A stretch of DNA of 64,000 nucleotides. Origin: Citrus sinensis (lineage: Eukaryota; Streptophyta; Magnoliopsida; Sapindales; Rutaceae). Shown here one piece after another: positions 1 through 11,800 of the stretch (position 1 is the first letter of the stretch; each line of letters begins with the position of its first letter). The notes under the pieces were generated by a model. The model was given only the letters and a program-made list of their open reading frames with translations, was not told the DNA's origin and did not search any database. The position numbers and the translations under genes were made by a program. The stretch lies in the NCBI RefSeq assembly GCF_022201045.2, contig NC_068562.1, positions 1,984,001 through 2,048,000 of the forward strand. The letters are read 5' to 3'.

Positions 1-274
1 TACATAATTTTTTGATATTATTAAATATACATATCTACCAATATATTACACATTTACACTATTGAGGTTTTAATTATATATATATATAATATTATAAAAT
101 ATACATGTCTATCAATTTTTACACATTTACACTATTGAAGCTCTAAATGTATTTAAAATTTTATGAATAAAACATTGTGTTTATATTCACCCTTTTAAAG
201 AATAAAAAAAAGAAAACCATCTCTAATATTTGAGTTTTAATGATAAGAATATGTAAATTATTTTAAAATAGAAA

Positions 275-465
275 ATATAATCGGGTCATTGATTGGGTAA
301 ATGGGTCAAGAATTTTAACCCTAACCCAACACGAAAAAAAATCGTGTTGACTCGGACCAGACCCATTTAATAATCGTGTTAAATTTGACGACCCATACCC
401 ATTTATTTATGTCGTATTCGTGTCGGGTAATCGGGTCATGTCAAGTTTTACCAGCTCTAGTTATT
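275..465. repeat. Dispersed repeat fragment rich in GGGTCA/ACCCATT motifs
   Basis: The stretch has alternating gggtca, acccatt and cgtgt motifs and ends in accagctcta. On the minus strand that end reads TAGAGCTGGTAAA, which resembles the terminal sequence of many small plant hAT elements. I find no matching opposite terminus inside the window, so this is a partial copy or its other end lies before base 1. The rest of bases 1-1008 is AT-rich and I see no gene in it. Confidence 0.35.
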
Positions 466-1008
466 GTCTAGATCGCCTTTTTAAAAAAAATTAAAAAAAT
501 AATAAAACTTTAATCTAGCCCGGATTGTCAGAAAATTAGGTTCGTTTGTGATTGAGGTGCTGCTGTAATAAAAAAAATTATAATTTTTAATAAAAATTAA
601 TAATATATAATAAATAATAATTTTGATAAAATTATTAAAGATATAATAAATTTTTTATTATATAAGTGAAAAATTATATTAATATATCTTATAAGTTACA
701 GTAGATAGTGTTTATCAAACACTTTAATACTGTAACTTTTAAATTATAATTGTTCAATCTCAATCTCAATCCCAATCCCAAAAGTACCTTTAATATCCAA
801 ATTGTGCCAGGTAGATAAAACTCAAAACGATGTGGTTTGGCTTCTATCCTCTAGGGCATAATTCGAATGTGAATTTTCATATAAACCGATTAAGTAGCTC
901 TTTCCCTTTGCTTTCGTGTGTGTATTGAAAATATTAAAAGTAAACCCGACAAAGGTAAAAAGTATAGTGATGGTAAATTATATTACTACTAACTAATTAA
1001 TAAAGAAA

Positions 1009-2402
1009 AATTATACAATACAATTGAGGTTTCATGTCATAATCTAATATAAAACCATCAACTAATTATAATTGGACAAGTAGCATTATATATTGAAAAA
1101 AATTTAGAACCCAAATTTTAAATTTCCCTCTTCTTATTATCCTTTAATATTTTTGAATATTTTAGAATTCCAAAAAAGCATTAATGTTACTCTCTCTCTT
1201 TCTTCATCACCTTATTTCAGTTCGAATTCTTTTCTCTTTTCAATTTTTATCTTTATTTTGGTGGCTTTTCTTTTGAAACCTAGTAAAGAAGAAGATTTTT
1301 GATAATGAATATGATATTGGCCCCTTCGCACATAAAGGTTAAAGAAAGAACGATTTTGGGTTGTGAAAAGGAAGATTTAAAAATAATAATAAAGAAGATG
1401 AAACATTTGTGGCTGCCGTTGTTTAAATATATATATATATATATTTTTTTTTTATAGTGACTGTCGTCAGTTTTGTTTATTTTACTTTTGGTTAGTCAAT
1501 TATTTATTGGCATGAAGAAAGAACTTATTTTAATAAGCATTTATAAATTGATTTGAGGAGATTTGTTTTCCAATACTAGAATGGCTTTTGAATCGGTACG
1601 AATTTTTTTTTTTCAATTGTGAATTAGTACGGTCTAAAGTACATTTAATAATATAACTAAAGTTTTGAACAAATTGGTAAATCTTATTTGATTTGTTTTA
1701 TATCAACGGTATCATTGAATGTTTATATTTTGTTAAGTAGTGATGAAATTAAATAACTTAAAAAGATTTTCAAGAAATATACTATATACAAAGATGAAAC
1801 AACATAAAAAAAGAAAAAAAGAGTCATCTTTTATCATTGGTGGGTAAGTTTTTCCCAGTAGATTTGGCCTTTGATTCCTCACTTTCATGGTCAAACTTTA
1901 ATCTCCAATGACTTGGAAATAATATTTTACTGGGAGTTTAAATCTTTGATTGAAACACCAATGTGGACTGTTATATTGATTTAGTATTGGCGACGCAGCA
2001 AAGGAATTGGTGTAGTTCGGTGAAAAAGATAGGGATTGAAACAATGGAGTACATTTTATTGGTTTTAGCAGGAGAAAAATAATCTTCATCTTGAAAAAAA
2101 TCTTATTCTTCTTCACTAGCTTTCAAAAACGGCAACCACCGAAGCAAAGATGAAAATTGGACAAAGAGAAAAGGAACTAAAATTAAAATAAGATGATGAA
2201 GAGAGAGAGTAACATTAATGTTTTTTCTCTTGCTTTGTTTGAAATTCTAAAGTATTCAAAAATGTTAAAGGACAATGAGAAGATGGAAATTTAAAATTTG
2301 TGTTTTAAAATTTTTTCAACATATATCGCCATGTGTCCAACCATAATTAGTTGGTGGTTCTATATTACATTTTGACATAAACCTCAAATGTGTTGTAGAA
2401 TT
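1009..2402. mobile_element. Non-autonomous DNA element with long terminal inverted repeats
   Basis: The sequence from about 1009 to 1300 reappears as its reverse complement from about 2402 down to 2100. Both arms share, in order, an ATTGAGGTTT/TTTGAGGTTT-like start, an ACCAACTAATTAT-like block, a CTTTAAYATTTTTGAATA block, ATTAATGTTACTCTCTCT, and CATCTTTG-like sequence. Arms are about 290-300 bp and clearly diverged. The 800-bp interior is AT-rich with no recognised coding region; a 72-codon minus-strand open frame at 1898-2116 lies partly in the right arm. Long TIRs suggest a Mutator-like element, but I could not find a convincing 9-bp target duplication, so the class is inferred. Confidence 0.6.
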
Positions 2403-2847
2403 AACCCGAAACAAAAATTATGTTATTACAAAGGTGAAAGTTGAATCGTGTTTCTAATTTAATTGGTATACTATTTAGTATATCATGAGAGGCAGAGTAG
2501 ACTTTGATAATCCATGTTCTAAAAGACATAGTGGGTTGGCAATTAGCGCGCTTAAGAACAAAAGCCAAACGGAAAATGAACCATTGCTACCTTAAACATT
2601 ACTGGGTTCTAAATTCCAATGTAGTTATTAATTAATGGCCTAAAGCAGCAAGAGCTCGTTATAAAATGCGCACACAAAGCTTTGAATTTATCCTAAATTG
2701 CCACTGCCCATAAAGGAGAGTAAATGCAGGTCATATTCAATAATACATAAACTAGCAAAAATATAAAAACTGCCCATAATGTATTCTTTTCTTTTTTCCC
2801 CCTCCTATTGTTTTCAACAGATTTTTCCTTTTTCTTTTTTCTCGTCA
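2403..2847. other. Intergenic, 3' flank of the first AAA-ATPase gene
   Basis: AT-rich sequence between the long-TIR element and the stop codon of the minus-strand AAA-ATPase. It would hold that gene's 3' UTR. I see no other gene or clear repeat. Confidence 0.5.
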
Positions 2848-4380
2848 TCATCCAGTCTTTAACTGCTTTGCTTTTTCATGCTCAACTTCATTAGCCTCTT
2901 CACCCTTCACATCACTATTCTTGGATTCATCAGCTTGAATCCTTTTACGTTTAAGAAAATTAACAAGCCCTTCTAGAGCAACATCAGCATCGTCAGCCTT
3001 CATAAGTTCCTCTGCTACCTCTGCGGGAGTGACATCTGTACTCTGTATTAGCCCTTCAATTTCTCCAAACAACGAGTGAGATTTGCCTTTAATTCCAAGA
3101 TAATTTGAGGCCAAAACCTTGAACCCATGAACCGTGCAATAAGACATGTTAATATGCACGTCCATTCGACCAGGCCGCAACAATGCAGGGTCAATCCTCT
3201 CTTTATGGTTGGTCGTGAACACGATGATCCTCTCATCTCCACAACTCGACCATAAACCATCAATGAAGTTGAGTATACCCGAGAGCGTCAACTGAAATGA
3301 GTAAACGAGTGAGTGGTGAACATTAAATAGATGTCACGTTTATCAATTACTTTAGCAGCCTAAAATTAAAGAAAAAGATAAGATGCTAACCTTTGTATTA
3401 GAGCCTACAGATGCACCATCATTTTGTCTATCTTTCATCTCAACACTGCAATCAACATCTTCGATTACCAAAATAGACCGGTTTGTAGTGGACAACAAAA
3501 TCCTCCTCAAATCAGAATTGGAATATATACTAGTAAGCTCCAAATCATATATATCAAACCTCAAATAATTAGCCATGGCAGCAATCAAACTCGATTTCCC
3601 TGTCCCGGGAGGGCCATATAACAAATACCCACGTTTCCAAGCCTTGCCAACTCGCCTATAAAACTCTTTTCTCCTCAGAAACCGATCAAGATCATCAAGA
3701 ATCATCTGCTTCAACTCTGGGTCCATCGCCAGAGTATCAAAAGTAGACGGATGCTCAAGATTGATAGAACCCCACATGCCGCCGCCGCCTCCTCCGTCAT
3801 CATCATCATCGTAAGGACACTCACGGTTGTAAAGCTTCACCACTTTTTCTTCTTGTTTTATCTCTTTAGCCCTTTCTACAACATGAGGCAAGTAATAGCA
3901 AATCACTGTTTGTTTGTGTTTCTTGTGAAAACTAAGCTCGAAATACCGTTTTTCGCCAGAATGATTGTTCTGAGGCTCCTTACAAACAAATTTCCACTGG
4001 AGTTGAACATTCTGAAACGAGTCAGTAACCTCTTCGCCCTTTTCGATTGAAACAGTGAAATTCTTTTGTCTTGAGGTTTTGCTGACTTTTAAACGTTCAG
4101 TGTCGGGGTTGATCTTGGTACGCAGGTAAAGTTCAGCTGCATCAAAGACTTGGTTTCGGGACATGCCACTCCACTCATCGAACACTAGAGTAAGATTGTT
4201 AGAGAGAGGATTGAAGAGGTAATGATAAAATGTTGTGCACAAGTAAGAGCGAAGCTGCTGGGGAATTAGCTCGTTGGCGAAAGACCGCAGCAGCATCATT
4301 GATCCTGCCAACGTGGAGTATGCAGAGAACAGCGTGGACGCTGTTTGTGGAATTTCTGAAAGAGAGAACATGATTGCCAA
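2848..4380 (-). CDS. AAA-ATPase, HSR4/AATP1 (BCS1-like) family, copy 1
   Basis: Two exons: 4380-3391 and 3291-2848, joined in phase 0 across a 99-bp GT-AG intron (AAG|GTTAGC ... TTTCAG|TTGACG). This predicts 477 residues, normal for the family. Seen in the protein: a hydrophobic N-terminus (about 5-35), the plant AAA N-terminal region (about 40-180), a low-complexity Asp/Gly run (191-211), Walker A GPPGTGKSS at 256-264, a Walker B block ending IEDVDC near 305-311, and after the junction LTLSGILNFIDGLWSSCGDE and TTNHKERIDPALLRPGRMD. Family knowledge: relatives are ATP-driven AAA proteins of the mitochondrial outer membrane or ER, induced by salicylate, wounding or pathogens. The intron lies between Walker B and the second region of homology, as in the other two copies. 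An alternative start is Met4. The C-terminus is Lys/Glu-rich and divergent. Confidence 0.92.
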
Positions 4381-4634
4381 ATGGAATGGTGGGTTAATTC
4401 TAAATTTCGTGATGATTATGTTGGTAATGCTCCTGGCTTTTAAAGATTAATGGGGCGACGATTAAAGAAAGAAGATTCTGTTGCTTGCTAGCCAAGAAAC
4501 TTTTATTGGTTCTGCGTTGAAATCACGCCGAATGCTTTTTGGACCTACAGTGTTTTGATTGATGGACTTTCTGTTAAATCTTCAGGGTAAGTGACCTTTT
4601 TGACTGTTCGAAATTAAAAAAAAAAAACTGAAAA

Positions 4635-4708
4635 TGGTCCCGGCGGGGCTCGAACCCGCGACCTTCGGCTCATAAGACCAACGCTCTAACCAACTGAGCT
4701 ACGGGACC
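4635..4708 (-). tRNA. tRNA-Ile (anticodon UAU)
   Basis: A 74-nt cloverleaf on the minus strand: acceptor GGTCCCG pairs perfectly with CGGGACC, D-arm GCTC/GAGC, anticodon stem TTGGT/GCCGA (with G-T pairs), loop CTTATGA, T-arm GCGGG/CCCGC with loop TTCGAGC, discriminator A. The loop places TAT at positions 34-36, decoding AUA isoleucine. There is no intron. A long T run just past the 3' end on the minus strand fits a Pol III terminator, and CAACAT lies just upstream, as is common for plant tRNA genes. It sits about 255 bp upstream of the first AAA-ATPase start, on the same strand. Confidence 0.9.
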
Positions 4709-4739
4709 ATGTTGAGGGCAATTGATATTCTCAGTTTTT

Positions 4740-5969
4740 AATACTTAATCAAATTAACATCTTTTTATGAGAGAGTTGTCTTCTCGGAATTGAAAATAAC
4801 AAACATCTCTCATGGACATCAGACGAGCCATTCTATCTTTTCTTTTTCTTTTTTAAAATATTTTTACAACAGAAAGTCAAAAAAAAAAAAAAAAATTACA
4901 ACAGTACAAGTCGTCTAGTGTCATGATTGTCAGATTGTGGGTATATGACTGGCTCTAAAGATTTCTTCAGCATCAAACAACTGGCTACATAGCAATAAGA
5001 CGGAATAAATTGGAGACAAAATGTTAAAAAAACAACGTTAGATTAGACTTGATTTATTGTGCTAGTAATTTTATGAGTATATCAGGCCTGATTTACAGCT
5101 GTTTTTTACCAATATTTTATTATATTTTATTTTATAATTTAAATATCAGTGCTATATTTTTTTTTTTTTTTGTAAAAAAAAGTGGCCGTACAACTTGACA
5201 AAAGCGTATTTTACCAATGGAAAGAGTAATCCTTTGTAAACAAAGAAGCATATTGATCCATTAACTTCTTGGCCTTAGTTAGATGCCACTAATATCATGC
5301 ATGATTCATGATCACTGGAGGCCAGAGTCAGAGCCCACTTAATTAGGAGATGTTAATTGCATGTACAACTGTTGAGGGATTAGATGAAAACATGAAGAGT
5401 CCACAAAATTTGTGCCCTTGATGATAATAAAACAAAGATGGGAAGAAATCGAGCAACCAATATATATAACATCAAGAGAAGAGTGACAATAGCTTCTTCT
5501 AAGGAAATTTGATTACTGGTTTGATCGTCGGAAGGTTTTTACCGGAAGCTCCCTTGATAGTTTTCTGTTGTTGCAGGTAATAACGAAGTAAGGTGACAAT
5601 TCCAATCCCATCAAAATAGCAGTGAGCAGTTCGTTATAAAAACAAATTCAAGTGTTCACGAGACAACCTAGTCACTATCATAAGCTCGACCGAATTTCGG
5701 CATCAACAATATATATATTTCGAGTCATGTAGAGTCAAGGTCGTGAAATCGGTAGATCATATATAGAAGATAACTTTATTCATTCGTAGCAGTAATTAAG
5801 ATCACATCCGATTACCTACTAACATTATAATACTTAATTTGAAAAAACGCCATGAATACTTAATCAATAGTCTGATGCTAACGTAATTAATTGAAGCATT
5901 TCAGTACAGCATAAATTAGTACGAGTACTCTAACGATTTCAAATTAATTAGCAGCAGGGTATTCAGTTT
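4740..5969. other. Intergenic region between tRNA and second AAA-ATPase
   Basis: AT-rich with several A/T homopolymer runs (near 4879 and 5158-5180). It should include the 3' UTR of the second AAA-ATPase gene. I recognise no gene or bounded element here. Confidence 0.5.
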
Positions 5970-8900
5970 TCAGTTTTTAGACTTCCTGATTCTGCCTGAG
6001 GATCTCTTCCTTCTCCTGCGGATGGGGCCAGCGGCAGTCTCTTTACCCTTGTCCTGAGTTTGATCCTCAGTCTTGAGCTTTTTGGATTCGAGGATAGCGA
6101 CTTCGTCCAAATTGATCTCGTCTTCATCTCCATCAACATCGCCACTGCCATTGCGCTCCTTCGCTTTGAGGAGTTTGATAAGTGCTGCAAGCGCGACATC
6201 AGCATCTTCGCTCTTCATAAACTGTTCCGCGACTTGAGCAGGAGTTATGCTGATGGTCTTTAGTAACGTTTCAATCTCCGCCACAAGCTTGTGCTCACCA
6301 TCGGTAATGCCCAAGTAATTAGCAGCTAACAGCCTGAACCCATAAGGGCCGCAATATGACATGTGAATGTGCATGTCCATGCGTCCTGGACGCAGCAAAG
6401 CAGGATCCAGCCTCTCCTTGTGGTTGGTCGTGAATACGATAATCCTCTCGTCACCACAACTGGACCATAGTCCATCAATGAAGTTCAGCAGCCCCGACAA
6501 TGTCAACTGATCATCATCTAACACGTGTTAATAATTATACTGTACCCGGCCGAACCAGGATAATAATTAATAAGTTAATTATAAGTTATTTATATACATG
6601 CGTGATGGATGATTATAATGTGAAGCAAAAGACAGTATTGTCTTATTGCATGTTCAAATAAAAAAATAAAAAGTTGATGTTAAAACGCACCATATGCTGT
6701 CCCTTTCCGCCAGCGAAGTCGGTCTTGTTTTTGCGGACAGCTGCGCCCGCGGCCTTGGACTGCTAGAAGTCTAGGGTGTCAGTCTAACAAAGAAATCAAA
6801 TATCAAAAATACTTTTTTTGCTTTTGAAACATAACAAGTACGGGAACTAGCCTTCTTTTTTTCTTTTTTTTTTCTCCCGACGGACATAACACAAATCTAA
6901 TAAGGTTGAGTAGCCAATTGACTTTTTTTTTAAAAAAAAATATTAGCTACTCATCATATTTTTGTATTGTACAGATATTTATAATTATAATATAGTAGAT
7001 ATTACACTGATATTTATAATTAGATATACATAACTAAGACTTATATTATTAAATTAAATTTTATAAAATACATGCCCAATAGACAAATAACCCTCACAAA
7101 TAAAAAATATCATACACCACTCACATTTCATAAAAGAGAAGAACTTATAAATATTTGATATTTAGCCCCTATAAAAGTTTTGTGGGGGCTTGAACCGCTG
7201 CCCTCGTAACCACTGGGCCAAGGGCCCAACGACGAGTAGCCAATTGACTTTTGACAACATTGGAGAACATTTCTCACAAGTGTTTAAACTTTTATAAAAA
7301 CAGTGGTACGTAAGATTTATTATAAGTTAATAAGAACTTTTACTACGTCGCGGGGATGGGGGCTAGCTTTAGGCGTTTAACTTCCAAGTGGTTGCAGGGA
7401 CTGCTAAATTATAATTACCCAACAGTGTAACTGAATTGTAGGCTAATAAGAAAAGATCAACTAGAAAAGGATTTCTTATATACAGTTAAATTCCAAGCAA
7501 ATGATCCCTACATAACGTGGCATGTGGAATGTAATCTGCGATGTGTCATTAGGATTTTCTGTAGCACTACAAGTGTGGGGGGTCTATTGGGCCAGATGTT
7601 GCCTTAGTACGCTGACGATTCACTAAGTTGAAGCTCATTTGTAGGTGCAAAATGAGGATAATACCCAGGCCTTGCTTTATTAAATAACTAATAATATAAT
7701 TAAGTGACCGAGCTTCCTTTTGTACATATGTGTGTGTGTGTGTGTGTGTGTGTGAAGATACATAACCGAACTTAGGATTCGCAAAATCTCAAATAAGTTG
7801 AAGCTGATTTGTAACCGCAAATTGAATATTCTAAAGCACAACAAAAGCAAAGCAAACGTAGAAAAGAAAAAAAAAAATTGGAGTAAAAAGGCAATCAAGA
7901 AGCTGTTTCATCAGGAAACTAAAGTTTTATAAAAAGTTCATCAAAAATATACTCGACATCATTTTGGGTAACATCAATTTGAATGTATTTTTGTTGTGAG
8001 GTTTTAACTATTTGTCACAGCAGTCCTCTTTATTTTGACTAAAACAAATGTTAATTTTTTTAAATTTATTCTTTAGAAAAACCTTGAGATTGTTCGAGCT
8101 AATTTATTGAAAATTAAAAAAGCATCAAGAACAGCAGAAGTTAGGGGGACGTGCATAATAAAAGAGAATATTTCCAGGGCATCATATTCTTTCTAACAAG
8201 AAAGATATTTAAACTGTTTAAGTAGATTATCACATGAACAAAGAAAAAAAAAATTATTGATGGCATTCATAATGTCAAATAATGAGGAAAAATATTAGAT
8301 ATAGTTAGCAAGAGTAATATAACCTGAGCATCAGCATTATTTTCATTTCCATTTCGGCGATCAGGCAAGTCGACACTGCAATCAATGTCTTCGATGACAA
8401 GGATTGATCTATTCCCAGTACTGAGCAGGAGAGTCCTTAGATCGGAGTCACGGGTAACATTTCCGAGCTGCAAATCAAAGACATCAAACTTGAGATAGTT
8501 GGCCATGGCTGCAACCAAGCTTGATTTGCCAGTGCCTGGAGGTCCGTACAGCAAGTACCCACGTTTCCATGCTCTGCCAACTCTCTTGTAAAACTCCTTC
8601 CTCCTAACAAACCTATCGAGATCCTCCATGATAGTAGCTTTAAGATCTGGTTCCATGGCCAAAGTGTCAAAGGTTGCTGGATGCTCAAGTTTGACCGAAT
8701 CCCACCGGATCGCATCATAATCTGGAACCCTATGGAGTGTGTACATCTTCAAAACCCTTGTCTTATCTTTCATATCCTTTGCTAGCTCGATTACATGTGG
8801 CAGGTAAGAGTTCAAGACCATGTCTTTGTGAGTCTGGTGAAATGTAAGCTCAAATAGTCGCTTCTCAGGCCTCATAGAATGGGAATTACCCTTTCCGTCG

Positions 8901-9295
8901 GCTGCCTCCACAAGAGCAAACCTCCATCTGAGCTGTACCCCTCGGAAAGAATCAATAATCTGTTCGTTCTTTTCCAGGCGGATTGTGATGACTTTTTCAT
9001 TTGGAGTTTTGCATATTTTGAGCCTTTCGATGCTGGGACCGATCTTAGCGCTCAAGTAAACCTCAGCAGCCTCAAAAATTTGGTTGCGGGCAATACCATT
9101 AGAATCTTCGATCACAAGCGTCAATTCTTTTGAGCGAGGCTTGAAGAAATATCGGAAGGCAAAACAAGCATAATTTCGAACTGGTTCGGGTAAAAAATCG
9201 TTTGCCATTGACCGAAACAGCATGAGTGAAGCAGTCATGGAGGCATAGGTGGCAAACAGTGTTGAAGCCGAAGGGATGTTTTCCGTTGAAAGCAT
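5970..9295 (-). CDS. AAA-ATPase, HSR4/AATP1 (BCS1-like) family, copy 2, with a possible 69-nt cassette exon
   Basis: Exon 1 is 9295-8324 and ends GCTCAG|GTTATA. The last exon is 6506-5970 and begins after GATCAG with LTLSGLLNFIDGLW. Between them lies an inferred 69-nt exon, 6759-6691, bounded by CTAGCAG and GTGCGT, phase 0 at both ends, encoding 23 Ala/Gly/Lys-rich residues (SKAAGAAV...GGKGQHM). With it the protein is 525 residues, without it 502. Walker A is at 251-259 and the Walker B block IEDIDC near 301-306. The C-terminus is odd: about 60 extra residues ending in a strongly basic tail (RRRRKR..., then RIRKSK) not seen in copies 1 and 3. It could be a nuclear-localisation-like or membrane-surface element (inference). 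The first intron holds a SINE and a TG microsatellite. The role is as in copy 1: stress-linked AAA protein of unknown substrate. Confidence 0.9.
6927..7233 (-). mobile_element. tRNA-derived SINE with 19-bp target duplication
   Basis: GAGTAGCCAATTGACTTTT occurs at 6908-6926 and again at 7234-7252. The intervening 307 bp reads on the minus strand from a tRNA-like head (A-box-like TGGCCCAGTGGT, B box GGTTCAAGCCC) to an A-rich tail, which appears as T/A runs next to the left duplication. That is the expected layout for a Pol III SINE inserted on the minus strand. It lies inside the first intron of the second AAA-ATPase gene. The duplication is perfect, so the insertion looks fairly young. Confidence 0.8.
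7729..7754. repeat. (TG)n microsatellite
   Basis: Thirteen uninterrupted TG units inside the first intron of the second AAA-ATPase gene. Confidence 0.9.
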
Positions 9296-9376
9296 TGTTG
9301 AGACAGTTTTGCTAATTACTCTTAACTTTGCTTTGATACTGTGATTTGTGAAGAAAGGTAGCTAGGGTGAGTGCTG

Positions 9377-9383
9377 TTTTATA
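9377..9383 (-). promoter_or_regulatory. Putative TATA box of AAA-ATPase copy 2
   Basis: TATAAAA on the minus strand, about 80 bp upstream of the ATG at 9295. Spacing fits a plant core promoter with a short 5' UTR. Confidence 0.55.
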
Positions 9384-11220
9384 AGCACACCTTGAGCCTG
9401 AGCCTTCAGGGACAGAGAGACGTGTATGAGTGGAATCCTATTACAGTGAGTCTAAATTCGAATAAAGTAATCCTTGCTTTAATTTTGTTCTGAATTCACT
9501 CCATCGACAAAAAGACGATCAGTTCCTTTAACTTTGCATACAAAGTCGAAGAGGGTACTGTTCTTGTTCTAATTTAGGAAATTGATGTAAAAAGTAACCA
9601 TCGTGCCATTAATAATTGTAGCACATAAAGTCAATTGGAGTGGAGCCAGTGCACAGAGACTTTGGTCATCGTGAAAGCACTTCTTCTCTATACTCTTCTC
9701 GAGTTGTCTTGTTTGCTTGACTGTTTTAATTTCTATCTAAGGTTGTGTACTTTAATAACCGCTCATCCCTCTCGTATGTGTGTATGTGTGTGTGTATGTT
9801 CCACGCCTGTAATTGTATTGAATGAGAAATTTTATAATATATTATAAGTAACGTATCGGTTTTATAATGAGTAAGTAATGTTATTATATGTATATATTTA
9901 ATTTGAAAAACATCATCTAAATAGTGATTATATTAAATTTAATTACATATATCGTACATATATTAGTTAATTGTATTATTTTTTATATATTATAAAATTT
10001 CGGAATTGTGGCTGGAAAAGAGTACTGGACTATCAGGCTAACACATGTGCTGTTCTCTCACAATTAAAGAATAGGGTTTTTTAACCCAAAATAATTAATG
10101 TATACTAATTAATTACGGCAGGGAAAGTATGTATAATTTTTATTTTCTCAAATTTATGTGCACTACTTAATTAGCATATGTTTCTTGCTTATGATTGTTC
10201 ATTGCAGCTATAATTAAGCAGCTAAATTATTTTGTTACTACAAATAGGAAGTGAAATTTTTTATGCATTTTAATTACCTACTAGTACTTTATTTAACATT
10301 TAGATTTTACTAGTTTATTTTATCTGTAACTTACATCAATTCCAAATTAATTTTTTTTATGACTTTATCGTTGTCAAATAATTAGGAAGACATATGAGAT
10401 TATTTGTAGGACATCTGCAGGTGCCATAATAGTGGTTTTTAATAATTAATTATACTTTCTTTTTGCCAAACTTGCCTTCGTTACTTTGCCGGTGCATTGT
10501 ATAGTAAACAGAACTGTTTGTCTTACTCAGAACCTCACCTTTATTGGTGTCTCTACGCATCACACCACAACACAAAACTTTATTAAATTAATATATAAGC
10601 TTTAGATTTTAGACCTGAGGGTATTGGAAAAGGCCCTACTATACTCCCGATCAATAATATTGTTTATAAATTGACAATCAAAAGCAGAATTAGTGCAGGT
10701 GATATAAATATAATACTAACTTTTCTGCTTATAATACCATGGTAACGTTACTAAATGTCCAACAGTTGTCCACGCATTTAGAATAACATACAGGCATGAG
10801 TATTTAATAAACCCCGAGGGACCAAGACAGTATCTTACCTTCTAGTTTCTGATGGGCACTTTGGGTTGGTGTATTGGCAAATTGGATGCTTTTCATAATT
10901 TCGTGTTTCATCATGCCACGTTTTTTTTTTAATGTATCCGAGGACTCATTAATCTGCTTCAATATACTTACATTAAGGTCTACACCAAGCAATAATGATA
11001 TATTTTTTTTAATACTGTTATACAAGACTGTTACTAATATTACATCAGGTATTACAATTAATATTTACAAACAGATTCTACAATTGAGACTTTCTTCGTG
11101 GCATGTACTCCTCTAAAGCGCTGCCCAAATTCTTTAAACCCTCTCAAATATTCGAGAGTTGTCAACTCTACTCACATTTCTTGAAAGATAAACTGATTCC
11201 ACTCAATTATTTGATAATTG
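9384..11220. other. Intergenic, AT-rich
   Basis: Holds the upstream region of AAA-ATPase copy 2 and a GT-rich patch near 9777-9798. Short open frames here look random. No element with definable ends was found. Confidence 0.45.
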
Positions 11221-11224
11221 AGGG

Positions 11225-11335
11225 AGGATTGTAAATAACCCCCATAAATACTTTTATGGAAGCTTGAATCCTTACCATCAATATTGTAAGTGCAAGAATT
11301 CTCCTACCAGACCAAAAGTCAATTGTTAGTAATAA
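11225..11335 (-). mobile_element. SINE-like fragment (tRNA-derived head)
   Basis: On the minus strand the sequence contains a B-box-like GGATTCAAGCT preceded by TTGGTCTGGTAGGAG, then TATTTATGGGGGTTA, which resembles the segment after the B box of the SINE at 6927-7233. No target duplication or A-tail was found, so it is probably truncated. Confidence 0.45.
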
Positions 11336-11800
11336 TGAGATTGAACCTCACCTTTATATATTTATTTATGAAAAATAATCCTTTTGGTTTTGCCTCTTCC
11401 AATGAAATAGGGGTTAATTAAGGGTTTAAGAATAGTTTACTTTATGGTGGAAAGTGGTGGGGTACAAAGTTAAAAATATATGTTTATTACAGAAGATAAT
11501 CAAATTAGTTTCTCTTTTGCGGTGGATAAAAAAGCTCGAAGTGTTTAACTCCAAATTAGGCATTTAATTTGAGGTAAGGTGTAAATTAACTATAAAAACA
11601 AATAAAGCAAAGCATCAATATTGGGCTCGAGCTCTTTACCCACGAAAATATTAATTTTTTTAATTAAATTATTTGTAAACATATTTTAAAGAAAAATATT
11701 ATTTGTATTATATATAAGAGATTTAACCTGCATATTAAAAACAACACTCGTTGTGCAAACTCAAAAAAAGTAACAAAATTTAAAACGAGTTCATTGGAGG

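Noticed and set aside
1898-2116. 72-codon minus-strand open frame
   Set aside because: Lies within the long-TIR element and partly in its terminal repeat.
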